The translations under genes and the position numbers were made by a program. Positions 9,555 to 17,424 of a DNA stretch of 56,716 nucleotides are shown here, one piece after another. Each line of letters opens with the position of its first letter. Position 1 is the stretch's first letter. Below the pieces are notes generated by a model. The model did no database searches. It had not been told where the DNA came from and was given only the letters and a program-made list of their open reading frames with translations. Source of the stretch: 38-11 sp964539975 (lineage in GTDB: Bacteria; Bacillota; Clostridia; Tissierellales; Dethiosulfatibacteraceae); contig CAZIKK010000016.1 in NCBI GenBank assembly GCA_964539975.1, positions 1 to 56,716 on the forward strand, read 5' to 3'.

Positions 9555-10877
9555 GTGAAAATTGATCGTAGAAACAAAACGCTTAGGTTTGTTTTGGGAA
9601 GCATGGATTTGGGGTTGGTTTATCTGGCCTACTATTTGACGATCTTCCCATTCAATCTGCTCCACGAAAGCAATATTTCTTTAAGCGATTTTGTGATTTT
9701 GATCCCTTTTGTCATAGCGGTATCGTTTATTCTCTTTGAGTCTTTTGGCGTCTTCAAATATGGAGATGCCGGATACGCAGAGACTATCGTTTCAATTGCC
9801 ATAGCAGGGCTCATATCTAATGGAATTGCGGTAGTGATCGCTTTTGGATTAAACCGAACCATGATTCCTTCCAAATTGTTTGTCATTTCTTGGTTGATGG
9901 GGTTGTGCTTGTTCATGCCTTACAAATACATACTCCACATGTTGTACAAAAAAATCTTCAATATTAGAAAGATTGTTATTGTTGGCACAGGCAAACAAGT
10001 AGAAAGGATCCAAGAAAAAACCAATAACCTTCAAGATATAGGTTATCAGATTACTGATGTGTTTAATGAAGTCTCCCATCAAGCTTTGGATTGCATTCGA
10101 AACAAGGATGGCATCATGATTGGAGAGTCGGTTCCCAAAAGTGACCGCCTCCAGCTGATCGCTTTTGGTATGGCTCACCAAAAGCCGCTGTATTATATGC
10201 CCGACTGGGAAGACATTGTGCTGTACCAGTCCAATATTCTATCCATTGATGACATGGCTATTATGAGTGTGAAAGGCTTACAGATGACGTTGGATGCTAG
10301 GTTGCTGAAACGGGCAATGGATATGTCTTTAGCAATTTTTTTGTTGATTTTGTTCTCTCCGCTGTTAATGATGGTGGGATTGGCTGTCAAAATGGAAGAT
10401 GGGGGTCCCGTCTTTTATCGTCAAGAACGCGTTACCCGACATCGCAAAAGATTCATGCTGATTAAGTTTCGAACTATGATCGTGGATGCAGAAGGAATGA
10501 CGGGACCTGTCATGGCTTGTGAAAAAGACAAACGCGTGACGGCAGTGGGAAAGTTGTTGAGAAACACACGATTGGATGAATTTCCCCAACTTATCAACGT
10601 GATTAAAGGGGAAATGAGCTTGGTAGGACCTCGGCCGGAAAGACCCCATTTTGTGGAGAGGTTTGAAAAACATATCGCCAACTATGGCCATCGATTTCAA
10701 GTCAAGGCAGGAATCACGGGATGGGCACAGGTGCAAGGAAAATATAACACCACCCCAGAGGACAAATTGAAATTTGATTTGTTGTATCTAACCAACTACA
10801 GTTTGTTGTTGGATATGAAAATTCTTCTACAGACGATCAAGATCATGTGTTCCCCCAATAGAGCCCAAGGTGTTTAA
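9555..10877 (+). CDS. Polyprenyl-phosphate sugar-1-phosphate transferase (exopolysaccharide initiation)
   Basis: The protein has 440 residues: four or five N-terminal membrane helices, a middle CoA-binding-like region, and a C-terminal bacterial sugar transferase domain from about residue 250. The catalytic region has the family signatures KFRTM, RNTRLDEFPQL and SLVGPRPERP. Such enzymes load the first sugar phosphate onto undecaprenyl phosphate at the membrane. The start is GTG at 9555 with AAGGAGGG upstream. It forms an operon with the ABC exporter and ends at a strong terminator; the rest of a polysaccharide locus is at 31.6-35.2 kb. Confidence 0.93.
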   Translation: MKIDRRNKTLRFVLGSMDLGLVYLAYYLTIFPFNLLHESNISLSDFVILIPFVIAVSFILFESFGVFKYGDAGYAETIVSIAIAGLISNGIAVVIAFGLNRTMIPSKLFVISWLMGLCLFMPYKYILHMLYKKIFNIRKIVIVGTGKQVERIQEKTNNLQDIGYQITDVFNEVSHQALDCIRNKDGIMIGESVPKSDRLQLIAFGMAHQKPLYYMPDWEDIVLYQSNILSIDDMAIMSVKGLQMTLDARLLKRAMDMSLAIFLLILFSPLLMMVGLAVKMEDGGPVFYRQERVTRHRKRFMLIKFRTMIVDAEGMTGPVMACEKDKRVTAVGKLLRNTRLDEFPQLINVIKGEMSLVGPRPERPHFVERFEKHIANYGHRFQVKAGITGWAQVQGKYNTTPEDKLKFDLLYLTNYSLLLDMKILLQTIKIMCSPNRAQGV

Positions 10878-10883
10878 GATTAA

Positions 10884-10915
10884 AAAGAGCTTTCCTGTCA
10901 ACAGGAAAGCTCTTT
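10884..10915. terminator. Bidirectional terminator between convergent operons
   Basis: AAAGAGCTTTCCTGT, loop CA, ACAGGAAAGCTCTTT: a perfect 15-bp stem with A-rich and T-rich flanks, shared by the sugar transferase gene and the minus-strand ABC importer. Confidence 0.92.
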
Positions 10916-10924
10916 AAAGTTCGG

Positions 10925-11647
10925 TTATAGAATCTGAGACAGAAACTCTTGAGTCCTTGGGTTTTTAGGTCGATCAAAGATGTCGTCTGGTGTACCAGAT
11001 TCAATGATCACCCCTTCATCCATATAAATCACACGATCAGCCACTTCTTTCGCAAATCCCATCTCGTGGGTAACCACCACCATGGTCATGCCATCTTTCG
11101 CTAGATCTTGCATGACTTGCAAAACGCCGCCTACCAGTTCAGGGTCTAAAGCGGAGGTTGGTTCATCAAAAAGCATGATCTTTGGATTCATGGCCAAAGC
11201 TCTGGCAATGGCCACTCTTTGCTTCTGGCCACCTGAAATGACAGAAGGATACACATCGGCTTTATCCAACAACCCCACCTTGTCCAACAAGGCTTTTCCT
11301 ACTTCTAGCGCCTCTTTTTCAGGCGTTTTTTTAACTTGAGTCAGTCCTTCAATCACATTGCCCATAACCGTTTTATGAGGAAACAGGTTGAAATGTTGAA
11401 AAACCATGCCGACTTCTTGTCGGATCAAATGAAGGTTCTTGCCTTTTGGATCAATGACTTGGTCATCAATGGTGATGCTCCCTTTTTGAGGACGTTCCAA
11501 GAAATTGATGCACCTAAGCAAGGTGCTCTTACCTGATCCAGAAGCGCCTATGATCACGACCACTTCTTTTTCATTTACCGTCAAGTCTATGTCCTTTAAC
11601 ACATGTAACTTGCCGTACCATTTATTCAAATTATCAATTTTAATCAT
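10925..11647 (-). CDS. Polar amino acid ABC importer, ATP-binding subunit
   Basis: The protein has 240 residues, the usual size for the GlnQ/ArtP family. It has Walker A GASGSGKST, signature SGGQKQR (ISGGQKQRVAIARAL), Walker B MLFDEPTSALDP and the H-loop VVTHEMGFA. It energises uptake of a polar amino acid with the permease and binding protein encoded just upstream on the same strand (gaps of 12 and 3 bases). The substrate (Gln, His, Arg or similar) cannot be told from the sequence. Confidence 0.95.
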   Translation of the reverse strand: MIKIDNLNKWYGKLHVLKDIDLTVNEKEVVVIIGASGSGKSTLLRCINFLERPQKGSITIDDQVIDPKGKNLHLIRQEVGMVFQHFNLFPHKTVMGNVIEGLTQVKKTPEKEALEVGKALLDKVGLLDKADVYPSVISGGQKQRVAIARALAMNPKIMLFDEPTSALDPELVGGVLQVMQDLAKDGMTMVVVTHEMGFAKEVADRVIYMDEGVIIESGTPDDIFDRPKNPRTQEFLSQIL

Positions 11648-11659
11648 TATCGATCCCTC

Positions 11660-12349
11660 CTATACACGATGGTCACTGATGCTAAGACGGGTTTCAAGTT
11701 TGCCCACCAAGAAAGTCAGGACGGTGGTCATCATCAAATAGTAAATGCCTGCAATAAAAAGCATTTCCATATAATTAAATGTAGAGGAACCCAATTGTCT
11801 TGCCTGTAAAAGCAACTCTGGAACAGAGGCGGCGCTGGCCAAAGAAGAATCTTTCAAAGCAATAATGAACTGATTGCCCAGAGGGGGCACAGATCGTTTG
11901 AAAGCCTGAGGCAATATGATTCTTTTCATAGCCATCCAGGGGGTCATCCCTAAAGAATAAGCAGCTTCCCTTTGTCCTCTGTCAACAGCAAGTATAGAGC
12001 CTCTGAAGATTTCAGCGATATAGGCGCCGTTATGAATGGCAAGGGCGATAATAGCGGCTGGAATTCGTGACACATTCACGATGTTCACCAATCCTAGATA
12101 GATGAACAACAATTGCAACAACAAAGGGGTACCTCTTATGGCCCAAATATATGCTCTAGCTGGAAGAGATAACACTTTGAACTTGGATATGCGCAGCAAG
12201 GCCGCGACCAGGCCTAGCGCCAAGCCTAACAGAATACCAAACGTGGTAATCTGCAAGGTCATCAGTGCTGGTCTGTAAAACACCGGAAAATATTCCGGAA
12301 TAAGGGATAAATCCCATGGAAATTCAAATTGACTAAAAATTGTCACCAC
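11660..12349 (-). CDS. Polar amino acid ABC importer, permease subunit
   Basis: The protein has 229 residues of the HisM/GlnP family with about five membrane helices and the cytoplasmic EAA-type loop (REAAYSLGMTPWMAMKRIILPQA) that docks the ATPase. The annotated start is a GTG directly behind AAGGAG, which is closer than normal; no better in-frame start is present, so translational coupling to the preceding gene, three bases away, is likely. Confidence 0.93.
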   Translation of the reverse strand: MVTIFSQFEFPWDLSLIPEYFPVFYRPALMTLQITTFGILLGLALGLVAALLRISKFKVLSLPARAYIWAIRGTPLLLQLLFIYLGLVNIVNVSRIPAAIIALAIHNGAYIAEIFRGSILAVDRGQREAAYSLGMTPWMAMKRIILPQAFKRSVPPLGNQFIIALKDSSLASAASVPELLLQARQLGSSTFNYMEMLFIAGIYYLMMTTVLTFLVGKLETRLSISDHRV

Positions 12350-12352
12350 TCC

Positions 12353-13129
12353 TTACTTAACCGTTATGTCTTCACCATTATGCCAGTATTCACTAATTTC
12401 AGTGAGGGTTCCATCGGCATGCATGTCTTCTAAGATAGCATTCAATTCATCTAATAACGCCGTGTTATTCTCATTGACAGCAAGAGCCATTTCCTCAAGT
12501 CTCAACAGTTCTCCTGCTAACACTAAGTCTTCTCCACCGCTGATTTCTTCCATAGCATTGATCGCAACCAATCGATCGGTGATGACACCGTCCACACGTC
12601 CATTGATCAATTCCATCAAGGTAGCATTGTCATCATCGTATAAACTGACTTCTGCACCTAGTTCTTCAGCATCTTGTACAAAATTGGTTCCGACAGTGAC
12701 GGCAATGTTTTTTCCTACCATATCGCTGGGATCGGTAATACCTGAATCGGCTCTAACCACCAACTGGGCACCTGAATAATAATAAGGAATGGTAAAAGCC
12801 ACTTCTTCTTGACGTTCTTCTGTAATGGCCATACTTCCAAGGACTGCATCGAATCTCCCAGCTTTCAAACCTTCAATGAGACCGTCCCATGCTGAAGTTT
12901 CGTAGACCAGTTCCACGCCTAAACGCTCAGCAATAGCTTGTCCTGTATCCACATCGAATCCGACCACTTCATTATTATCGAAGAAATTGAACGGTGGATA
13001 GCCTCCACTTCCGACGACTGTGAAGTTACCTTCCATGACAAATTTCTGAGTATCACCGGCACAGCCAACAATGGTAAACATAAATAAAGCCACGGCCAGT
13101 ATAATTAATAGTAATTTCTTTTTAAACAT
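12353..13129 (-). CDS. Amino acid ABC importer, substrate-binding lipoprotein
   Basis: The protein has 258 residues. A lipoprotein signal peptide ends in FTIVGC (Cys at about 22), so the mature protein is tethered to the outer face of the membrane. The rest is a family-3 solute-binding fold, opening FTVVGSGGYPPFNF and containing GFDVDTGQAIAERLG and GTNFVQDAEELGAEV. The start at 13129 is chosen for the AGGAGAGG just upstream and the normal signal peptide. It is the first gene of a three-gene operon behind a promoter and a leader hairpin at 13166-13249. Confidence 0.95.
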   Translation of the reverse strand: MFKKKLLLIILAVALFMFTIVGCAGDTQKFVMEGNFTVVGSGGYPPFNFFDNNEVVGFDVDTGQAIAERLGVELVYETSAWDGLIEGLKAGRFDAVLGSMAITEERQEEVAFTIPYYYSGAQLVVRADSGITDPSDMVGKNIAVTVGTNFVQDAEELGAEVSLYDDDNATLMELINGRVDGVITDRLVAINAMEEISGGEDLVLAGELLRLEEMALAVNENNTALLDELNAILEDMHADGTLTEISEYWHNGEDITVK

Positions 13130-13165
13130 ATTGATAACACCTCTCCTTTGATTTTGGCATTTAAA

Positions 13166-13192
13166 AAGCTGTACAGATGATGTGTACAGCTT
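13166..13192 (-). terminator. Leader terminator/attenuator of the amino acid importer operon
   Basis: Read on the minus strand, AAGCTGTACA and TGTACAGCTT form a perfect 10-bp stem around a 7-base loop, ending in a run of five T. It lies between the promoter (13220-13249) and the first gene (13129), so it would act as an attenuator. No T-box or known riboswitch core is visible. Confidence 0.6.
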
Positions 13193-13219
13193 CAATTAGC
13201 CATTTTTTATTGGTATTTC

Positions 13220-13249
13220 ATTATAAAATAATCGGACTCTATCTGTCAA
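13220..13249 (-). promoter_or_regulatory. Promoter of the amino acid importer operon
   Basis: On the minus strand TTGACA (13249-13244) and TATAAT (13225-13220) are spaced by 18 bases, both perfect consensus. Between this and the plus-strand promoter at 13403 I see no gene. Confidence 0.85.
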
Positions 13250-13402
13250 ACAGGGTCAGAGACAGTCATTCAGCATAATAAAGCAAACAAGAACAGGAAA
13301 ACGACACCAGGTTTAAAATACTCCGATATACGGTCACATACAAGGGTATCCTATAGAATGCCCGAGATTTCTTAAAAATGAGAACAACAAAGGCATCCAT
13401 GA

Positions 13403-13431
13403 TTGACGATTAGCGCTTGGAGGTGTATAAT
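13403..13431 (+). promoter_or_regulatory. Promoter of the TVP38-family gene
   Basis: TTGACG (13403-13408), 17-base spacer, TATAAT (13426-13431), 32 bases before the start codon. Confidence 0.85.
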
Positions 13432-13462
13432 CCTCGAATACGATATTTAAGGAGTTTTTTGA

Positions 13463-14158
13463 ATGAAAAAAAAGAATCACCCTGTATTGACGACTTGCAT
13501 GCGAACGATGCCTTTCCTATTAATGGGAGGGTTATTATTTGTCTTATTTATAAAACGCAACCAGCTTTCCGTGGAAAGCGTACTGGCTATCGTACCTGAC
13601 AGCACAGTCATGGCAGTGTTGTTTTTTATGGGACTGTACGCGATGAAATCCTTGGCTGTGATGGTACCTTTGGCCTTGCTCTACGTGTCTGTAGGCAGAG
13701 TGTTTCCTCTCTATAGTGCCATTTTTATCAATGTAATAGGTCTGAGTCTAGCAACGACACTGCCCTATTTAATAGGACGCTATACGGGAGAGGGCTTTGT
13801 TACCCATTTAATAAAAAGACATCCCAAGGCTTCGCAATTGACGATTAATAAAAAAGGGAATCAAAGCTTGTTTGCTTTTGTTATCCGATTGATCGCCATC
13901 ATTCCTTATGACTTGGGAAGCATGTTGATGGGATCTTTGAAATTTACTTTTGGGCGATACCTTGTGATTTCAATACTGGTGAAATTACCGGGGCTTGTGG
14001 CTCAATCTTTTATGGGCGCTACTTCCCAAAATATTGGTTCGGCAGGTTTCTGGATTTCTACGGGCGCCACTGTGGCCATTACTCTGGCATATGCTTTGTT
14101 TTATAAATGGATGACTTGGTGGCAAATTAGTTTGGAGAAAAACGGGATTGTGGTATAA
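13463..14158 (+). CDS. TVP38/TMEM64 (DedA-like VTT domain) membrane protein
   Basis: The protein has 231 residues with about six hydrophobic segments and the VTT-domain pattern: a re-entrant region near GRYTGEGFV and, later, FVIRLIAIIPYDLGSMLMG. This superfamily includes lipid scramblases and undecaprenyl-phosphate flippases; the cargo here is unknown. AAGGAG lies eight bases before the ATG. It has its own consensus promoter; the SorC gene follows after 55 bases. Confidence 0.85.
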   Translation: MKKKNHPVLTTCMRTMPFLLMGGLLFVLFIKRNQLSVESVLAIVPDSTVMAVLFFMGLYAMKSLAVMVPLALLYVSVGRVFPLYSAIFINVIGLSLATTLPYLIGRYTGEGFVTHLIKRHPKASQLTINKKGNQSLFAFVIRLIAIIPYDLGSMLMGSLKFTFGRYLVISILVKLPGLVAQSFMGATSQNIGSAGFWISTGATVAITLAYALFYKWMTWWQISLEKNGIVV

Positions 14159-14159
14159 T
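14132..14159 (+). promoter_or_regulatory. Possible promoter of the SorC-family regulator gene
   Basis: TTGGAG (14132-14137) and TATAAT (14154-14159) with a 16-base spacer overlap the end of the TVP38 gene, 54 bases ahead of the regulator. Confidence 0.45.
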
Positions 14160-14213
14160 GAAAAAACAAATGAGTTCATAGATTGACAAAAAGCTAAAAA
14201 GGCAGGTATCGAA

Positions 14214-15143
14214 ATGAAAAAGCCGTTGGAAGAACATGAACGACGGGAATATGTGAGAATTGCCAACTACTATTATCGCTTTGGCTTCACGCAGGAAGAA
14301 ATTGCGAAAAAAATGAATATGTCAAGACAGCGAATAAACCGCATCCTTTCAAAATGCATTGAATTAGGAATTGTGAAAATTGTTATTCCTGAACTTGAAG
14401 ACACCCACATGGGGATTGAAGCAGAGCTGGAACACAAGTATGGCCTCCAAGGAGTCCGAGTGGTAGATTTAATTTCCGAAGAGCATCTTTACTCGGCATT
14501 GGGGATGGTAGCCAGCCAATATTTGATGTCTATCATTAAGCCGGGAGATTGTGTGGGATTTTCAAGAGGAAGAAGTGTCTCTGCCTTGGTAGAACATGTC
14601 AATCCGGTAGACATAGAAGAATTGACGGTGGTCCAGCTAATGGGTAGTTGGAATGATGAGAATTCAAAAGTCAGTTCGGATGACATCGTGCACCGTTTCA
14701 GTGAAAAGACGGCAGCTAGGCCAGTCATGCTTCATGCACCGGTTGTTGTAAAATCTGAGGCATTGCGCCAATCTATTATGGAAGAGCCGTTTTTTATCAA
14801 AACATACCAGACCATTAAAAAATGCAACATTGCGGTTATGGGTATTGGAGATGCCAAGTACCAAGACTTGATTCCTACAATTGGTGAAGAGGAATATGAT
14901 TACATGAGAAATAATGCTGTAGGTGAGATCTGCACTCATTTTTTTAACGAAAAAGGGGAGCGGGTTGAGAGCCCTATTGCGAACCGGATCATAGCTGTTG
15001 AGTACGAAGATTTGATGAAGATTTCTGTAAGAATGGGTGTGGCCGGTTCTTCTCAAAAACTGGCAGCCATCAAGGGCGCTTTGGCTGGAAAATTAATCAA
15101 TGTGCTGATAACCGATTTAAAAACGGCCAAAACCTTGCTATGA
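14214..15143 (+). CDS. SorC/DeoR-family transcriptional regulator
   Basis: The protein has 309 residues. The N-terminus is a helix-turn-helix (about residues 15-55: YYRFGFTQEEIAKKMNMSRQRINRILSK). From about 60 onward comes the SorC sugar-binding domain, which usually binds a phosphorylated sugar or sugar-like intermediate (VGFSRGRSVSALV is the ligand/phosphate-loop region). It sits directly upstream of a long catabolic gene set and faces a promoter with a doubled operator-like motif at 15249-15281, so it most likely controls that set. The effector is probably a pathway intermediate, possibly the aldolase substrate; that is inference. Confidence 0.9.
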   Translation: MKKPLEEHERREYVRIANYYYRFGFTQEEIAKKMNMSRQRINRILSKCIELGIVKIVIPELEDTHMGIEAELEHKYGLQGVRVVDLISEEHLYSALGMVASQYLMSIIKPGDCVGFSRGRSVSALVEHVNPVDIEELTVVQLMGSWNDENSKVSSDDIVHRFSEKTAARPVMLHAPVVVKSEALRQSIMEEPFFIKTYQTIKKCNIAVMGIGDAKYQDLIPTIGEEEYDYMRNNAVGEICTHFFNEKGERVESPIANRIIAVEYEDLMKISVRMGVAGSSQKLAAIKGALAGKLINVLITDLKTAKTLL

Positions 15144-15165
15144 CAAATTAATTAATACTTTCACA

Positions 15166-15192
15166 AACTTCGCTGAGAGGCGAAGTTTTTTT
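15166..15192 (+). terminator. Terminator of the SorC gene
   Basis: AACTTCGC, loop TGAGAG, GCGAAGTT, then seven T: a classic intrinsic terminator separating the regulator transcript from the catabolic operon. Confidence 0.92.
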
Positions 15193-15207
15193 GTGTGTAG
15201 AAACTCC

Positions 15208-15236
15208 TTGACGAAACACAGATTATATGATATTTT
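15208..15236 (+). promoter_or_regulatory. Promoter of the catabolic operon
   Basis: TTGACG (15208-15213) and TATTTT (15231-15236) with a 17-base spacer. Initiation near 15243 would place the operator-like repeats at the start of the transcript. Confidence 0.6.
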
Positions 15237-15248
15237 TAACTTAAAGCA

Positions 15249-15281
15249 TTACAAATGTAATTATAAGTGAGCAAATGTAAT
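15249..15281 (+). promoter_or_regulatory. Candidate SorC operator, two direct half-sites
   Basis: The palindrome TTACAAATGTAA (15249-15260) is followed by GCAAATGTAAT (15271-15281). The shared CAAATGTAAT cores are 20 bp apart, two helical turns. The position immediately downstream of the promoter suits repression by the adjacent SorC protein. Confidence 0.6.
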
Positions 15282-15316
15282 ATCTCGTTAATTGAGAGAC
15301 TATAAGGAGGCTTCAT

Positions 15317-16117
15317 ATGTGTGCACGAGCGAATAGAATGAATCATATTTTCAAACCAGATGGTAAAACCTTTATCATGGCAATGGACCATGGCGCGAAT
15401 TTCAATGTTTTACCAGCCATGAAACATCAAGGTCAATTAATCCGTGAAATTGCCAATGCAGGTGCAGATGCATTTTTATCAACAGTTGGAATGGCAGATA
15501 AGCACGGTGAACATTTTATGGGAAAAGGAATTATCCTACGAGTGGATGGAGGCGTTTCTTTTCTTTGTCAAGAACCAAAAGCCATGCAGATTGTGGCCAC
15601 AGCTGAAGACGCATTGCGGTTAGGTGCAGATTCTATCATTGCGATGTCTTTTCCAGGATCTCGATTTGAGAACGAAGGATTAAGTCAACTTTCCCGTATC
15701 ATCATGGATGCGCACAAATGGGGATTGCCAGTGACAGCAGAAGCGTTACCTAGAGGATTTGAACGGAAAGAAGATGCTAGAACTCCCGAAAACATCACGT
15801 TTGCATGTCGACAAAGTGTTGAACTAGGAGCCGACATTGTAAAATCAGTGTACACAGGAGATCAAGAAAGCTTCAAAGAGTTGACGGAAAGCGTGTATGC
15901 GCCAGTAGTCATATTAGGGGGCTCCAAGAAAGTACCGGAAAGAGAGTTGCTTCAGGAAATTAAAGATGCAATGGAAGCCGGAGGCGCTGGTGTAGCCATG
16001 GGACGAAACATTTGGGGACATGAGGACCCGGTTCGTTATGCCGCAGCCATAGCCAAACTCATACATGAAGATTGTAGCGTGGAAGCCGCGTTAAAAGAAA
16101 TGAACGTGAAGTATTAG
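15317..16117 (+). CDS. Class I aldolase of the DhnA/LsrF type
   Basis: The protein has 266 residues and a TIM-barrel aldolase pattern: FIMAMDHGAN near the start, VTAEALPRG in the middle, the putative Schiff-base lysine in GADIVKSVYTGD, and a C-terminal phosphate-binding region VILGGSKK ... GAGVAMGRNIWG. The family covers fructose-bisphosphate-type aldolases, LsrF thiolases and aminodeoxyheptulosonate synthases. The exact reaction is unknown; retro-aldol or thiolytic cleavage of a phosphorylated intermediate is likely. AAGGAGG precedes the ATG. First gene behind the SorC-type promoter. Confidence 0.85.
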   Translation: MCARANRMNHIFKPDGKTFIMAMDHGANFNVLPAMKHQGQLIREIANAGADAFLSTVGMADKHGEHFMGKGIILRVDGGVSFLCQEPKAMQIVATAEDALRLGADSIIAMSFPGSRFENEGLSQLSRIIMDAHKWGLPVTAEALPRGFERKEDARTPENITFACRQSVELGADIVKSVYTGDQESFKELTESVYAPVVILGGSKKVPERELLQEIKDAMEAGGAGVAMGRNIWGHEDPVRYAAAIAKLIHEDCSVEAALKEMNVKY

Positions 16118-16135
16118 ATGAAAGGAAGGAAATCC

Positions 16136-17236
16136 ATGGGAAAATATAAAGTGAGTGTGTTATCAGACAGACATGAGATAACGATCCATGAATTGGACCT
16201 GCGAGAACCAGAAGGCAAGGAAGTCTTGGTAAAAATAGACTCTAGTGCCATATGCACCTTAGAACAGCGGGTCTATGAGGGCATACGAAAGCTCTATCCA
16301 TTTGCGGGAGGACACGAAGCCTCAGGTACAGTGGAAAAAGTTGGAAAGAAAGTAAAAACAGTCAAACCAGGAGACAAGGTGGTTATACGAACGTTGAACA
16401 CCTGTGGGGAATGTCATTATTGCAGAAGTGGCAATGAGAATCAATGCGTGGTATCTTATCAAGCATCGATTCACGAAGGTCTAAGAGGGCCTGGAGGCAT
16501 AGCCGAACACATGATGATTGACGCCAAAAATGTCTATAAGATGGCAGATGATGTAGATTTGGAATACGCTGCGTTGACAGAGCCGTTGGCGTGTTGTATT
16601 CATAGTGTCAATAACGCCCATATCGAATTGGGTGAGGATGTGGTAGTCATGGGAGTGGGCATCATGGGTGCTTTCCATATCCAATTGTCAAAATTGCGAG
16701 GGGCAAGAGTCATCGCCTGCGAGATTGATGAAAAAAGAATGGAAGTTGCAAAAAAAATGGGAGCAGATATTGTGCTCAACTCAACCAACATGGAAGATGT
16801 GAAGGCAAAAGTCAATGAATTGACAGAAAACCGGGGAGCAGATGTGGTTTTTTGCACAGTGCCTTCCACAAAGGTTGCAGAAGATTGTATTCATCTTACA
16901 GGTAAATTAGGTCGTGTGATTATGTACACTTCTTTCCATCCGGACAATCCTGTGCCAATCAGCGTCAATCACGTCCATTCTAGTGAAATGATTATCACCG
17001 GTGCAGTGAGCCCTAGAAACAAAGATTTCCAGACGGCTGCAAGACTAATTTCAAATAAAGTGATAAACTTAGAGGGACTCATCACAGCCACCGTCCCCAT
17101 GATGGACATAGAAGAAGCTTATAAAAAAGCGTTGGATCCAGGTGCTTATCGTGTGATAATCAAATGTGATCCAGCAGTCAATGATTATTCGCAATCCAAA
17201 CAGCAAGTTAAAACGAAAGAAATGATTGCCTCTTAG
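16136..17236 (+). CDS. Zinc-dependent medium-chain alcohol/polyol dehydrogenase
   Basis: The protein has 366 residues. The catalytic zinc site is suggested by Cys in SSAICTLEQ, GGHEASG (His-Glu) and the following region; the structural zinc site is the four-Cys cluster CGECHYCRSGNENQC. A Rossmann NAD(P) fold follows (VVMGVGIMGAFHIQL, with Glu in IACEIDEKR suggesting NAD). It resembles threonine, sorbitol or butanediol dehydrogenases. The start at 16136 is chosen because GGAAGG lies seven bases upstream; an in-frame ATG at 16118 precedes that site. It immediately follows the aldolase gene and probably oxidises a hydroxyl group in the same pathway. Confidence 0.88.
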   Translation: MGKYKVSVLSDRHEITIHELDLREPEGKEVLVKIDSSAICTLEQRVYEGIRKLYPFAGGHEASGTVEKVGKKVKTVKPGDKVVIRTLNTCGECHYCRSGNENQCVVSYQASIHEGLRGPGGIAEHMMIDAKNVYKMADDVDLEYAALTEPLACCIHSVNNAHIELGEDVVVMGVGIMGAFHIQLSKLRGARVIACEIDEKRMEVAKKMGADIVLNSTNMEDVKAKVNELTENRGADVVFCTVPSTKVAEDCIHLTGKLGRVIMYTSFHPDNPVPISVNHVHSSEMIITGAVSPRNKDFQTAARLISNKVINLEGLITATVPMMDIEEAYKKALDPGAYRVIIKCDPAVNDYSQSKQQVKTKEMIAS

Positions 17237-17254
17237 ATTGTGAATCGATACAAA

Positions 17255-17287
17255 CCAAGAAACCGGCAAGGCCAACCGGTTTCTTGG
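17255..17287 (+). other. 12-bp hairpin in the dehydrogenase-permease gap
   Basis: CCAAGAAACCGG and CCGGTTTCTTGG pair perfectly around a 9-base loop, but no U-run follows. It may be a processing or mRNA-stability hairpin rather than a terminator. The remaining 137 bases before the permease hold no gene I can support. Confidence 0.6.
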
Positions 17288-17424
17288 TGAAACAAAACAC
17301 AGATGAAAACGTATGCAGGTGTTAATAGGCTTAGAGATGGAGGTGGTTTGAAACAACTTTGAGGACAACAGGTGAACGCATAAATGATTCGAATCAAACA
17401 AAATTATTGATGGAGGAATAAGCA

